A stretch of DNA of 44,148 nucleotides, taken from positions 1 to 44,148 of the forward strand of contig JAHJUF010000452.1 of assembly GCA_018829095.1 (NCBI GenBank), read 5' to 3'. Below the pieces are notes generated by a model. It saw only the letters and a list, made by a program, of their open reading frames with translations, made no database searches and had not been told where the DNA came from. Shown here one piece after another: positions 1 to 9,051 of the stretch. The DNA is from Pseudomonadota bacterium (GTDB taxonomy: Bacteria; Desulfobacterota; Desulfobacteria; Desulfobacterales; Desulfatibacillaceae). The position numbers were made by a program, and so were the translations under genes. Numbering within the stretch: the stretch's first letter is position 1; every line of letters begins with the position of its first letter.

Positions 1-1069
1 AGCGGCCCATGAAGATCGCGCCGGCGTGTTTGATCTGTTTAGCCATAGCCTGCGGATCGGCCACCGACAGTTCCAAGTGTTCAGGCGCGATATAATTCGC
101 AACCTCGACCGCCTCGTTCAAATCACGCACCTGGATCAACGCAGCGCGGTTCGTGAGCGAGGCGGCGATGATGTCACGCCGCTCCATAGTCGGCAGCAGA
201 CGTTCGATACTCTCGCGCACGCGCTGCAGGAAACCACTATCCGGACTGACCAGGATCGGCTGTGCGTCTTCATCGTGTTCGGCCTGAGAAAACAGATCCA
301 TCGCAATCCAATCCGGATCGGTCTGTCCGTCGCAGATCACCAGGATCTCCGAAGGCCCGGCGATCATGTCGATACCCACGGACCCGGCCACCAGCTTCTT
401 GGCGATGGTCACCCAGATGTTCCCCGGCCCCACGATCACGTCCACCTTTTTGATGGTTTCCGTGCCAAAGGCCAGGGCGGCGATGCCCCAGGCGCTCCCC
501 GCCTTGTAGACCTCGCTGGCCCCGGCCCTTTTGGCGGCGGCCAGGAGATAGGGATGCACGGACCCGTCCTCCCGGGGCGGGGTCGCCACCACGATGCGTT
601 CCACCCCCGCGATGCGGGCGGGGATGCATCCCATGAGCACCGAGGACACCAGGGGTGTGCTCCCGGCCCGGCCCCCTGGTACGTAAATCCCCGCCGCATC
701 CACGGGGCGGACCAGCTGCCCGAGGAAGACCCCTTCCCGGTCCAGGGTCATCCAGGACCGGGGCGCCTGTCTCCGGTGGAAATCCTCCACTCTCGACGCG
801 GCCAGCTCCAGGGTCCGGGCGAATTCCGGGTCCAGGGAATCCAGGGCCTGGTCCATTTCCTCCGGGCTCACCTTCAGGCCCGGGGCGTCCAGGTCCGGAG
901 CGTCAAATTGGTTCACGTATCCCAACAGGGCGTGGTCCCCGTTTTTCCGGATATTCGCGAGGATGCGCTCCACCTGGCGGACCTGCCGAGTTGGAAACGC
1001 CACCCCCCGCCCCTCTATGGCTAAAAGCCTTTTTTCCGCCGCAGCGGATGGAACTTGATGGATCTTCAT
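1..1069 (-). CDS. hisD: Histidinol dehydrogenase, C-terminus cut by window edge
   Basis: HisD oxidises L-histidinol to L-histidine in two NAD+-dependent steps, the end of histidine biosynthesis in the cytosol. About 356 codons are present and the C-terminal 70-80 residues of a usual 430-residue HisD lie outside the window. The translation shows the family signature: a GGRA turn, the GxGN stretch VGPGNIW, the conserved [12 protein letters not shown] block and AEHDEDAQ with the metal-binding Gln-His region. The chosen ATG ends at 1069; an in-frame ATG five codons upstream (1084) is possible. The gene follows xerD by 47 bases on the same strand, so it may be the last gene of that run. Codon choice changes near 300-350: the C-terminal part uses CCG, CGT and AGT where the N-terminal part and neighbouring genes use CCC, CGG and TCC. 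The family is certain; the integrity of the gene is not. Confidence 0.93.
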   Translation of the reverse strand, partial: MKIHQVPSAAAEKRLLAIEGRGVAFPTRQVRQVERILANIRKNGDHALLGYVNQFDAPDLDAPGLKVSPEEMDQALDSLDPEFARTLELAASRVEDFHRRQAPRSWMTLDREGVFLGQLVRPVDAAGIYVPGGRAGSTPLVSSVLMGCIPARIAGVERIVVATPPREDGSVHPYLLAAAKRAGASEVYKAGSAWGIAALAFGTETIKKVDVIVGPGNIWVTIAKKLVAGSVGIDMIAGPSEILVICDGQTDPDWIAMDLFSQAEHDEDAQPILVSPDSGFLQRVRESIERLLPTMERRDIIAASLTNRAALIQVRDLNEAVEVANYIAPEHLELSVADPQAMAKQIKHAGAIFMGR

Positions 1070-1116
1070 GGATCGATTTCCCATCTGCTTAACGGGATGA
1101 TTCCTTTTGTTATTTT

Positions 1117-2034
1117 TCAACCCCGTGGATGAAAGCGGGTGTGGATCTCCTTCAATTTCTCCCGGGCCACATGGGTGTAGATCTGGGTGGTGGCGATATC
1201 CGTATGCCCGAGCATTTCCTGGACCACCCGGAGGTCTGCGCCGCCTTCCAGAAGATGGCTGGCAAACGAGTGGCGCAGGGTATGGGGGCTAACCGTTTTA
1301 CGGATGCCCGCCGCCACGGCGTGGTCCTTGAGGCGCTTGAAAAAGTTCTGGCGCGTCATGGGCCCGCCTCCCTGGCCCACAAACAGGAACGGATGGATTT
1401 TTTTCCTGACCATGAGGGGCCGGACATTCTCCAGGTAATCCCCCGCCCGCTGGATGGCCACCTCGCCGATGGGCACGATCCGTTCCTTGGAGCCCTTTCC
1501 CATGACCCGGACAAAGCCCGCCACCAGGGACACGTCCTGGGTCCGCACGGAAATGAGTTCGGATATGCGAAGCCCAGCCCCGTATGCCAGTTCCAGCATG
1601 GCCCGGTCCCGGATCCCAAGGCGGTCCACCGGGTCCGGGGCATCCAGGAGGCGTTCCATCTCCTCCACGGACAAAACGCCCGGCAGGCTCATGCCGGCCT
1701 TGGGCAGGTCCACCAGGCGCACGGGATCCTTGGAAAGGACATTCTCCTGAACCAGAAACCGGAAAAAACCCCGGACCGAAACCAGCCGCCGGGCCCGGGT
1801 GCGTGCCCCCAGGCCCTGCTTTTGCATGGAGATGAGGTACCGCAGCACAGACGCCGTGTCCACACGGGAAAGATCAACCATGCGAATGGATTCCAGGAAG
1901 GAGGCGAACCGGGCCAGGTCCCGGGTGTAGGCTTCCAGGGTGTTGTTGGAAAGCCCCTTTTCCACCACCAGGTAATGAAAATATGGGTCCAGGAATTCGT
2001 CGATGTAGATGGGCCTTGCGGTTTTCCGGGCCAC
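1117..2034 (-). CDS. xerD: Tyrosine recombinase XerD/XerC type
   Basis: This 305-residue protein is a tyrosine site-specific recombinase of the Xer type, which resolves chromosome dimers at dif during segregation. It has the N-terminal SAM-like core-binding domain (about 10-100) and the catalytic domain (about 115-300). Catalytic residues are visible: Arg156 (GLRISEL), Lys180 (GKGSKERIVP), His251 and Arg254 (HTLRHSF), His277 (LGHTD) and nucleophile Tyr286. Length and the absence of extra domains fit the housekeeping XerC/XerD proteins rather than phage or integron integrases. The start is GTG at 2034, one base after the pepQ stop (TGA-C-GTG), with GGAG inside the end of pepQ as ribosome binding site, so translation is probably coupled. 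XerD versus XerC cannot be settled from sequence alone. Confidence 0.92.
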   Translation of the reverse strand: MARKTARPIYIDEFLDPYFHYLVVEKGLSNNTLEAYTRDLARFASFLESIRMVDLSRVDTASVLRYLISMQKQGLGARTRARRLVSVRGFFRFLVQENVLSKDPVRLVDLPKAGMSLPGVLSVEEMERLLDAPDPVDRLGIRDRAMLELAYGAGLRISELISVRTQDVSLVAGFVRVMGKGSKERIVPIGEVAIQRAGDYLENVRPLMVRKKIHPFLFVGQGGGPMTRQNFFKRLKDHAVAAGIRKTVSPHTLRHSFASHLLEGGADLRVVQEMLGHTDIATTQIYTHVAREKLKEIHTRFHPRG

Positions 2035-2035
2035 G

Positions 2036-3142
2036 TCAGAACTCCAGGACTGCGGGGAGTTCGTTCAGCACCCGGCACCCGTCCCCGGTCACGGCCACCA
2101 TGTTTTCCAGGCGCACCCCGCCCCATCCGGGGATGTAGATGCCCGGCTCCACGGTGAACACCATGCCCGGAGCCAGGAGGGTTTCCCGCATGGGCCCCAG
2201 CCGGGGGTCCTCATGGATCGCCAGGCCCACGCCATGGCCGAGGCCGTGGCCGAAAAGTCCCTCGAAACCAGCCTGGTGGATGTGCTCCCGGGCGGCAGCG
2301 TCCACCTCCCGACAGGAAACCCCGGGCCGGATCATGGCGATGGCCTTTTCCTGGGCCTGGGCCACCGTGTCCCGCACCTTTCGGAAACGGTCATCCGGGG
2401 TCCCGAGGCAGAGGGTGCGGGAAATGTCCGAGCAGTATCCACCGAGGCGCGCGCCCCAATCGAAGAGAAGGGTTTTTCCCGAGCCCACGGGCAGGGGGGT
2501 GGGAACCGCGTGGGGCATGGCCGCGTTGCCTCCCGAGGCCACGATGCAGGGGAAGGCCGCAGCATCGGCGCCCGCCTCCCGCATCCCTTTTTCCAGGTCC
2601 CAGGCCAGGTCCTTTTCCGTGAGGTCCGGGTTCAGACGGAGAATGAGGTCCGAAAAAACGGATTCAGCGATCCGAAGGCTTTGGATCATGGCCTCCACCT
2701 CCTCCTGATCCTTGATCTCCCTCAATCCCTCCACCAGAGGCGAACACGGGTGCAACTCCAACCGGCTCCCCGCCTTTTCCAAAGCCTCCTGCATCCGGTC
2801 GCGCTGGATCACGGAAACCCGGGCGGGCTCGAACCCCAGTCGGTTCAACCCGAGCCTTTTCCCGATCCCGGCCAGGGATTCGGCCAAGCCCCTCTGGTAG
2901 CAGAACACCTCGCAGAAAGGACTCTCAGTCTCGGCCTGGGTCACGTACCGGGAATCCGTGGCCAGGAGAATGCGGCCGGGGGTGACGAAGAGGGTTCCGG
3001 CCGACTCGTCGTAATGGCCATCCTCCCCGGTGAATCCCGTGAGGTAGCGCCGGTTCTCCTCCACGGAGACCATGAGGGCGTCCACCCCGGCGGACTGCAT
3101 TTTCGCCCGAAGCCGCTCGACCCGATTTTCATAAACCTGCAT
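2036..3142 (-). CDS. pepQ: Xaa-Pro aminopeptidase/dipeptidase, M24 family
   Basis: This is a cytosolic dimetal peptidase that removes residues from peptides with proline in second position. The 368-residue protein has a creatinase-like N-terminal domain (about 5-130) and a C-terminal pita-bread domain (about 145-365). The five metal ligands of family M24 are all present: Asp228 (LLFDWGA), Asp239 (CSDISRT), His303 (GLGHGVGL), Glu332 (VEPGIYI) and Glu346 (RLENMV). The start ATG at 3142 is preceded by AAGGGCG and lies 10 bases after the parA stop; the stop is one base from the xerD start. The gene therefore sits inside a co-directional run of cell-cycle genes, although the enzyme itself is a general peptidase. 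Aminopeptidase P and prolidase cannot be told apart here. Confidence 0.9.
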   Translation of the reverse strand: MQVYENRVERLRAKMQSAGVDALMVSVEENRRYLTGFTGEDGHYDESAGTLFVTPGRILLATDSRYVTQAETESPFCEVFCYQRGLAESLAGIGKRLGLNRLGFEPARVSVIQRDRMQEALEKAGSRLELHPCSPLVEGLREIKDQEEVEAMIQSLRIAESVFSDLILRLNPDLTEKDLAWDLEKGMREAGADAAAFPCIVASGGNAAMPHAVPTPLPVGSGKTLLFDWGARLGGYCSDISRTLCLGTPDDRFRKVRDTVAQAQEKAIAMIRPGVSCREVDAAAREHIHQAGFEGLFGHGLGHGVGLAIHEDPRLGPMRETLLAPGMVFTVEPGIYIPGWGGVRLENMVAVTGDGCRVLNELPAVLEF

Positions 3143-3152
3143 GGTACGCCCT

Positions 3153-3938
3153 TCAGGGTTTCCCGCCGGTCAATTCCCGGGCCAGGGCCTGGTAGTCCTT
3201 GGACCCATTGCTGGAACCGCGAAAATACACCACGGGCTTTTCGTGAAGCGCGCTTTCCGCGATGGTGGAGTTGGCCCGGATGGCCGCCTGAAACACCCGG
3301 CCCGTGAAGCGTTTGTCCTGCTGGATCTTCTCCATGATGATGCGGCTCACCCGGATGTGCCGGGCATAGAAGGTGGGCACCACGCCGCAGAGGGAAAGGC
3401 CCGGATTGACCTCCTCCCGGATGAGATCCATGGTGTCCAGGAGGTCGTCCAGGGCGGTATAGGCGTGGGGCTGGGTCTGGCAGGGAATCAGGACCTCCCG
3501 GGCAAAGGAAAAAACGTTCACCGTGAGGAGGGACAGGCTGGGGGGGGTGTCCAGGAGCAGGAAATCGTAGTCTCCTGCGATGTCCGCCAGGCAATGGAGG
3601 CGGTTTTCCCGTTCCGCCCGGTCCACCAGTTCCACCTCCGCGCCGGACAGGTCCACGTGGGAGGGGATGCAGGACAGGCGGGGCCAGGCTGTTTCCCGGA
3701 CCACTCCCCTGGGGTCGGGGCCCGGATCGCCGGTCATGAGGTCATAGAGGGTGGGCTCGCCTTCCCCCACCTTGACCCCCAGGTTCCGGGTGGCGTTGAA
3801 CTGGGGGTCCGCGTCCACCACCAGGACCTCCTTGCCCATCTTGGCCAGGGCCGCCCCCAGGTTGACCACGGTGGCGGTCTTGCCCACCCCGCCCTTCTCG
3901 TTCACCACCGCAATGATCCGGGTTTTCCTCTTGGCCAT
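3153..3938 (-). CDS. ParA/Soj-like ATPase (orphan)
   Basis: This 261-residue protein belongs to the ParA/MinD deviant Walker ATPases, which bind DNA or membrane as ATP-dependent dimers and position chromosomes, plasmids or protein complexes. The deviant Walker A motif KGGVGKT is at 15-21 with the signature lysine, VDADPQ at 41-46, and a Walker B LLLDTPPS at 127-134. I chose the ATG at 3938, preceded by a G-rich Shine-Dalgarno sequence; the upstream reading frame is open but low-complexity. No parB follows; the next gene is pepQ 10 bases downstream, and the gene before it, 38 bases upstream, is a dynamin-like GTPase. That context, and the missing ParB, suggest a specialised positioning ATPase rather than the main chromosome partition protein, but this is inference. 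Confidence 0.88.
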   Translation of the reverse strand: MAKRKTRIIAVVNEKGGVGKTATVVNLGAALAKMGKEVLVVDADPQFNATRNLGVKVGEGEPTLYDLMTGDPGPDPRGVVRETAWPRLSCIPSHVDLSGAEVELVDRAERENRLHCLADIAGDYDFLLLDTPPSLSLLTVNVFSFAREVLIPCQTQPHAYTALDDLLDTMDLIREEVNPGLSLCGVVPTFYARHIRVSRIIMEKIQQDKRFTGRVFQAAIRANSTIAESALHEKPVVYFRGSSNGSKDYQALARELTGGKP

Positions 3939-3976
3939 TTCTCCCCCCCTTCCCCTGGTGAAGGATCGCCCGGACT

Positions 3977-6235
3977 TCAGGCTTCCCCGCCCGGACCCGC
4001 CGGGCCCGGGCCTGCGAGTTCCCGCCGGACGGCATCCAGTTTCCTGCGCACCTCCCTCAAATCCCATTCCAGCCCCTCCAGAAGCTGGCCCGCCTCCTTG
4101 CGCTCCTGGTCCTTGGTGTCCAGGAGCCCCCGGCTTTCCTCCAGCCCGGAGGTGAAACCCTGGAACCGTTCGTCCAGGTCCTTCATAAGGGCCTGGGCCC
4201 CAAGATCCAGGAGGCGGTACAGGTATTGAAACTTCAGGTTCTCCTTGAAATCCATGAATTGTTCGGCCAGGGAATGGAGGGTTTCCTCCTTCATGCGGCG
4301 CACCGCGTCCCGGATGGCCCGGGCCGAGGAAAGATCCGCGTCCGGCCGTTTCTTGGCAAAGAGTTTCAGGACCGCGTGGAACGCCCGGTAGGCTCCCAGG
4401 CGGAACACGGCCTCGGTGCGGATCCGGGCGGAATACTTCAGGGCGGAGCGAAGGGGGGGCATGGTCAGGCCATGTACCCGTTTGACCTCTCCCAAATTCA
4501 GGCGCAGAGGCTCGGGATCGGGCTCCCTCTCCCCGCCTGGCGATTCCATGCCTTCCAGGATGCGGTTGAACCGCCTGGCAGCTTCCCGCATCATGATTTG
4601 GTAGGGTTCGCCGGATTTTTCAATGAGCCTGGCGATGTCATCTTCCTTGCGTTTCACAAAACCGGCCACCATGGGGTTGACAGATTCAGCCATGTGCCGG
4701 TCCAGGGCGATTTTCAACTCCTGGAAGGCAGCGTGGACCGCCAGCGTGAAACGGCGATTCTCCAGGCCCTCCAGGTTCGGGGAGAACTGATGAATGAATT
4801 TCCGGGCCCCGTCCAGGATCTCCCCGGCAGCGGGGTCGAAATAGCGGTCTGTCTCCCAGCCCAGGGACGCCTGGGCCTTCCGGTTCACGCCGGCCAGGGC
4901 GTCCCGGATCATGGCCCGGATCTGGTCCAGACCCTCCCGCTCCTTGTGCAGGCGGGCAAGGGCCTTGTCCATCTGGGCCCGGTCCCTGGAAAGAAGGTCC
5001 CGGTGAAGCCGCACCCAGTCCGTGGCAGCGGTGGCCATGACCTGGAGCCGCCCCGCCTTGTTCCCCAAAACCAGGGCCGCCTGGTCCTCCAAGAGACGCT
5101 TGTGGAGCAGGGCCTTGAGGCGGCTGTTCTCGATAGCAAGAAACTCCAGGAATTCCTTTTCCCCGTTCCATTGGTCCATGCGCGCCGATTCCCTGGGAGG
5201 CATGTCCGGCCCCAGATTTTCCAGGAGATTGTAGAGGGCGCTCACAGCCACCACCTCGGGTTCAGGACGGATGAGGGAAATTTCGTTGGCCACCCGGGCC
5301 AATAGGTTTTTAACGTCCTCCAGATTTTCGTGCTCGGAGATATCCACGTTCACCACGAACAGAATGTTTTCCAGAAGGCCCATTTCCCGGAGCAGGCTCA
5401 GGAACCGGATGTCCGCCTGACGCAGGCCCGTGCGCGAAGACACGACGTACAGAATAAGGTGGACGTGGAAAAGATAGTCCTCGATCATCACCAGATGGAG
5501 GGGGTTGGGCGAGTCGCTCCCCTGGCAGTCCGCGATTTCCACCCGGTCCTTCCACTCCTCCGGGCCGGGGAGGGAAAGGAGAACATCCTTGAGATACGTG
5601 GCCAGGTTCTCATCCCCCACGAACTCCTTGTGAAGGGGAAAATCCTGGCCTTCGAAGATCCTCCGGACCGGTTCGGACCCCACGATGTCCCGGACTTTTT
5701 CATACCCGGCCAGAAAGGCCGAAAGGACCATGGCGTTCATGCTGCGGGTGTCCTGGGCGATGAGCTGGTCCGCCCCTAACTGGGAAAGGGCTCGTGCCAG
5801 TTCCTTGCGGTCGCTTTCCAGGCGGATGTCCACCCCCTTCTCCGGCCGGGCGGCCACAAAGGAAGGCACCAGGGCCAGGGCGTCCCCGATCTCCTGGTTG
5901 ACATCATCCCAGGTCTTGAACTCCAGAATGGCCATAGGATGATCCCCCGGCTGGATGCGGGTGACGATGGAGGTGATGACCCCGGCTCCGCGTTTCAGGT
6001 AATCACCGCCGAACAGAGAGTTGGTCAGGGTGCTCTTTCCGGACTTGATGGGCCCCACCACGGCCATGCGCACCAGGTTTTTCTCCTCCTGGTTCCGCAG
6101 GCGCTCCAGGGTCTTCTCCCACTCCAGAAAGGGCCTCCCCTGAATTCCCGGCAGGAAGGAAACAGCATCAAAAACCTCGCCCAGGCGGGTCTCGATCTCG
6201 TTCAGCTTTTCAATGGTGCGGCTGGGATCGTCCAT
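3977..6235 (-). CDS. Bacterial dynamin-like GTPase
   Basis: This is a large GTPase of about 752 residues of the dynamin superfamily. Known bacterial members remodel or fuse membranes; the substrate here is unknown. The GTPase domain shows G1 GPIKSGKST at 61-69, a G2 threonine in GVITSIVT near 88, G3 as DCQG at 236-239 (usual DxPG) and G4 as NVD at 296-298. The long helical remainder (about 400-750) has an Arg/Lys-rich stretch near 640-690 and a coiled-coil-like C-terminus. I see no clear transmembrane helix, so membrane contact would need an amphipathic paddle. Start: the ATG at 6235 (MDDPSRT) fits the start of similarity, although upstream codons are open and the Shine-Dalgarno is weak. It is first in the run leading to parA, pepQ and xerD, 38 bases before parA. 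Confidence 0.85.
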   Translation of the reverse strand: MDDPSRTIEKLNEIETRLGEVFDAVSFLPGIQGRPFLEWEKTLERLRNQEEKNLVRMAVVGPIKSGKSTLTNSLFGGDYLKRGAGVITSIVTRIQPGDHPMAILEFKTWDDVNQEIGDALALVPSFVAARPEKGVDIRLESDRKELARALSQLGADQLIAQDTRSMNAMVLSAFLAGYEKVRDIVGSEPVRRIFEGQDFPLHKEFVGDENLATYLKDVLLSLPGPEEWKDRVEIADCQGSDSPNPLHLVMIEDYLFHVHLILYVVSSRTGLRQADIRFLSLLREMGLLENILFVVNVDISEHENLEDVKNLLARVANEISLIRPEPEVVAVSALYNLLENLGPDMPPRESARMDQWNGEKEFLEFLAIENSRLKALLHKRLLEDQAALVLGNKAGRLQVMATAATDWVRLHRDLLSRDRAQMDKALARLHKEREGLDQIRAMIRDALAGVNRKAQASLGWETDRYFDPAAGEILDGARKFIHQFSPNLEGLENRRFTLAVHAAFQELKIALDRHMAESVNPMVAGFVKRKEDDIARLIEKSGEPYQIMMREAARRFNRILEGMESPGGEREPDPEPLRLNLGEVKRVHGLTMPPLRSALKYSARIRTEAVFRLGAYRAFHAVLKLFAKKRPDADLSSARAIRDAVRRMKEETLHSLAEQFMDFKENLKFQYLYRLLDLGAQALMKDLDERFQGFTSGLEESRGLLDTKDQERKEAGQLLEGLEWDLREVRRKLDAVRRELAGPGPAGPGGEA

Positions 6236-6487
6236 GGAACACGAAAGCCATTCCTGTTGAAGGAAGCATAGTCCAACGGTGTCGCGAATATGGCATGGAC
6301 CGCCCCAATGTTCAAGACCACCGGCCGCCAGGACCGCCATTTTCCGGGTTCCGGCGTCCAAGGGGTTGGTGTGGCTATCCATACCCTGCCTGCTGGCCGA
6401 GCCTTCAAAGTCATTCCGTTATCGCCTCCATCATGATAATAATGGAAAGCGCCTCCCTGGCGCCTATCCATCGGCTTCTCGGACCCT

Positions 6488-7243
6488 ATGGCCTTCATGT
6501 ACGAAAACATACGCATTCGGGCGCACGAAATAGCGGCCCATTATCCCCAGCCGGCCTTTTACCGGGACTTGGCCGGAAGCCTTGCCCTGTCGGCCCGGCT
6601 TCTGAAAAACGATCCGTTCCTGGTGGCGGTTTACGAATACGTGGCCAGCCGCCTGGAGAACGACTTCGGGCACGGCCTGGACCACGTGACCAAGGTCACC
6701 GTGGATGCCGGGGCCCTGATGCACGCCGAAGCCCGGCAATCGGGCCAGGACCCCGAAACCACCGGCCGATGGATCGTCCTGGCCCAATGCGCGGGCCTTC
6801 TCCACGACATCAGGAGAAAGGAAAAGGATCACGCGGCCAGGGGGGCCGAAACCGCAGAGGAAGTGCTTCGCTCCTTTCCCCTGGACCGTTTCGAGATCGA
6901 GGACGTCTGCCAGGCCATCCGCAACCACGAGGCGTTCAAGCTCCCCACTCCGGTGGACACCCCCAGGGGACAGGCGATTTCCGACTGCCTTTACGACGCG
7001 GACAAGTTTCGCTGGGGCCCGGACAACTTCACGGACACGGTGTGGCATATGGCTTGTTTTTTTCAGGTGCCCCTGGAGGAGTTCCTGCGGCGCTACCCGG
7101 AAGGGGTGAAAAGCGTGGCCCGCATCAAGGAGACCTTCCGCTCCGAAACCGGCAGGAAATACGGCCCCCAATTCATTGATATAGGCATGGACATGGGCAG
7201 GGAAATTTACGACCTGATCCTGGCCGAGTTTGTTTCCCCATGA
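6488..7243 (+). CDS. HD-domain phosphohydrolase
   Basis: This 251-residue soluble protein carries an HD domain, a metal-dependent phosphohydrolase fold. The metal ligands expected for the family are visible: His66 in GLDHV, His106-Asp107 in LLHDIRR, His147 in RNHEAF and Asp residues in YDADKF (170-172). The fold resembles predicted HD hydrolases acting on nucleotides or small phosphoesters; the substrate cannot be read from sequence. Start: ATG at 6488 or 6497 (MYENIR); neither has a good Shine-Dalgarno sequence. Its TGA overlaps the ATG of the following Na+/Pi cotransporter by four bases (ATGA), so the two are translationally coupled and probably functionally linked. The 252-base divergent spacer upstream holds a small GCGCC/GGCGC hairpin (6449-6463) and no promoter I can call. 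Confidence 0.85.
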   Translation: MAFMYENIRIRAHEIAAHYPQPAFYRDLAGSLALSARLLKNDPFLVAVYEYVASRLENDFGHGLDHVTKVTVDAGALMHAEARQSGQDPETTGRWIVLAQCAGLLHDIRRKEKDHAARGAETAEEVLRSFPLDRFEIEDVCQAIRNHEAFKLPTPVDTPRGQAISDCLYDADKFRWGPDNFTDTVWHMACFFQVPLEEFLRRYPEGVKSVARIKETFRSETGRKYGPQFIDIGMDMGREIYDLILAEFVSP

Positions 7244-9012
7244 GGCTCTCCTTGCACCGATCCAGACCCATCCTCCTGAACAAACTCGCCCTGGCCGCCC
7301 TGCCCGTCCTGGCCCTGACCGCTCTGGGCGCATCCTCCGGAAAATTCTCTCTGGCCTCGGCGGAATTCCTTGGGGGGCTCCTGGGCGGACTGGCCCTTTT
7401 TCTTTTTGGGATCGACCTGCTTTCGGAGAACATGCAAAAAACGGCTGGCAACGGGATGCGGGCCTTTCTCGCGGCCATGACCCGGAGCCGGTGGTCCAGC
7501 CTTTTCGCGGGCCTGGTGGTCACGGTGCTCATGCAGAGCTCCAGCGCCACCACAGTCCTTTTGGTGAGCTTCTCCCAGGCTCACCTGGTGAATGCCGTAC
7601 AGAGCGTGGGGGTGATCCTGGGCTCCAACATCGGCACCACCATGACCACCCAGCTCATCGCTTTCAAAATCACGGATTATTCCCTCCTCATCGTGGCGGC
7701 CGGGTATCTCTTCGCCACCCTGTCCAGGAACCGGCGGGCCATCCTCATCGGCTACGCCATCACCGGCGTGGGCTTCATCTTTTTCGGCATGCACCTCATG
7801 AGCGGGGCCATGAATCCCTTGAGGAGCGAACCCTGGTTCGCCGAACTTCTGCTTCACCTGAAAAATCCCCTGGTGGGCATCCTGGCCGCCGCAGCCATGA
7901 CCGCCGTGATCCAGAGCAGCGCGGCCTTCACCGGCATCATCATCGTCCTGGGCCAGCAGGGCCTTATGACCCTGGAAACGAGCATCCCCCTCATCCTGGG
8001 AGCCAACGTGGGGACCTGCGCCACGGCCCTTCTGGCTTCCATGAAGGCCTCCCGGGAAGCCAAGCGCGTGGCTCTGATCCACGTGATCTTCAATCTGGCC
8101 GGGGTGATCCTGTTCTTGCCCTTTGTGGACCAGCTGGCCCACCTTACCCGGGTGATTTCACCCCCGGGGGGCACATCCGCCGCAAACCTTCCCCGGCAGA
8201 TTGCCAATGCCCACACCCTGTTCAACGTCCTGGCCTGCCTGGGTTTCCTGCCCTTCACCAAACGCCTGGCCGCACTGGCGGGCATGATCCTGCCCGTGAC
8301 TGCGGAAGAGTTCAAGGAAATGGCCCTGCCCAAGTACCTGGACCCCTCCCTCCTGGGAAACCCGTCCCTGGCCCTGGAGCGGGTGCGCCTGGAACTCATC
8401 TACATCGGGGAGATCGTGGAGGGCATGATCGCCGACACCATGGAGGGTTTTCTGAAAAAGGATTCGAAACGCATCCAGCGGGTGGTGAAAGCGGACGACA
8501 AGGTGGATGGGCTTATCGAGCAGACCAACGCCTATCTGACCAGCGTGTTGCGCACGCCCCTGTCCGCCGCGCAGGTGGACGAGGCCCGGGTGCTGGCCGA
8601 CATCCTGTCGGAGATGGACCACCTGGCCGATCTCCTGGAAACCAGCACCAGCCGCATCGTGCTGCGCAAAATCGAGGACAGGGTGTACATGAGCGAGGAA
8701 GGAATCCAGGAAGTGGATGCGCTTTTCAAGGGCGTCCTGGCCGCCTTTTCCGGAGCCATGCGTTTTGTGGCTGAACCGAATCTGGACGCCCTGGCCGCCC
8801 TCAACCGCTCCAAGGCCACCCTGGAGGAGATTGAGCAGGCCTCCCGGCACATCCATTACGAAAGGCTGGCCGCCGGAATTCCTGAGTCGGTGGAGAGCCA
8901 CCAGTTCCACATGGACATGCTGGACCAACTCCGCATTATGCGGGCCTACATCAGCGAAGTCATCAAGCAGGGGGAACGGTTCCTGCGGGAATACCAACAG
9001 GCGGTGGGATAG
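7240..9012 (+). CDS. Na+/phosphate cotransporter with PhoU-like domain
   Basis: This 590-residue inner-membrane protein of the NptA/YjbB Na+/Pi cotransporter family moves phosphate with sodium (direction not known). The inverted family repeat is clear: QSSSATT at 99-105 with GSNIGTTMTT at 128-137, and QSSAAFTG at 225-232 with GANVGTCATALL at 254-265. These lie among about eight to ten hydrophobic segments between residues 10 and 335. From about 360 onward the protein is a soluble helical region of PhoU type, thought in this family to act as a regulatory domain. The ATG overlaps the stop of the HD-domain gene. The YjbB/NptA family is certain; whether it imports or exports phosphate is not shown. 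Confidence 0.92.
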   Translation: MRLSLHRSRPILLNKLALAALPVLALTALGASSGKFSLASAEFLGGLLGGLALFLFGIDLLSENMQKTAGNGMRAFLAAMTRSRWSSLFAGLVVTVLMQSSSATTVLLVSFSQAHLVNAVQSVGVILGSNIGTTMTTQLIAFKITDYSLLIVAAGYLFATLSRNRRAILIGYAITGVGFIFFGMHLMSGAMNPLRSEPWFAELLLHLKNPLVGILAAAAMTAVIQSSAAFTGIIIVLGQQGLMTLETSIPLILGANVGTCATALLASMKASREAKRVALIHVIFNLAGVILFLPFVDQLAHLTRVISPPGGTSAANLPRQIANAHTLFNVLACLGFLPFTKRLAALAGMILPVTAEEFKEMALPKYLDPSLLGNPSLALERVRLELIYIGEIVEGMIADTMEGFLKKDSKRIQRVVKADDKVDGLIEQTNAYLTSVLRTPLSAAQVDEARVLADILSEMDHLADLLETSTSRIVLRKIEDRVYMSEEGIQEVDALFKGVLAAFSGAMRFVAEPNLDALAALNRSKATLEEIEQASRHIHYERLAAGIPESVESHQFHMDMLDQLRIMRAYISEVIKQGERFLREYQQAVG

Positions 9013-9051
9013 GCGAAAAGGCCGGGGGGGCAAAAGGCGGGGCCGGAATCT

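Noticed and set aside
26-1024. 332-codon plus-strand frame opposite hisD
   Set aside because: The minus strand carries clear HisD motifs over the same stretch; the plus frame has no recognisable sequence.
1117-2034. xerD as part of a mobile element
   Set aside because: Housekeeping Xer length and motifs, no attachment repeats or phage genes nearby, and tight coupling to pepQ.
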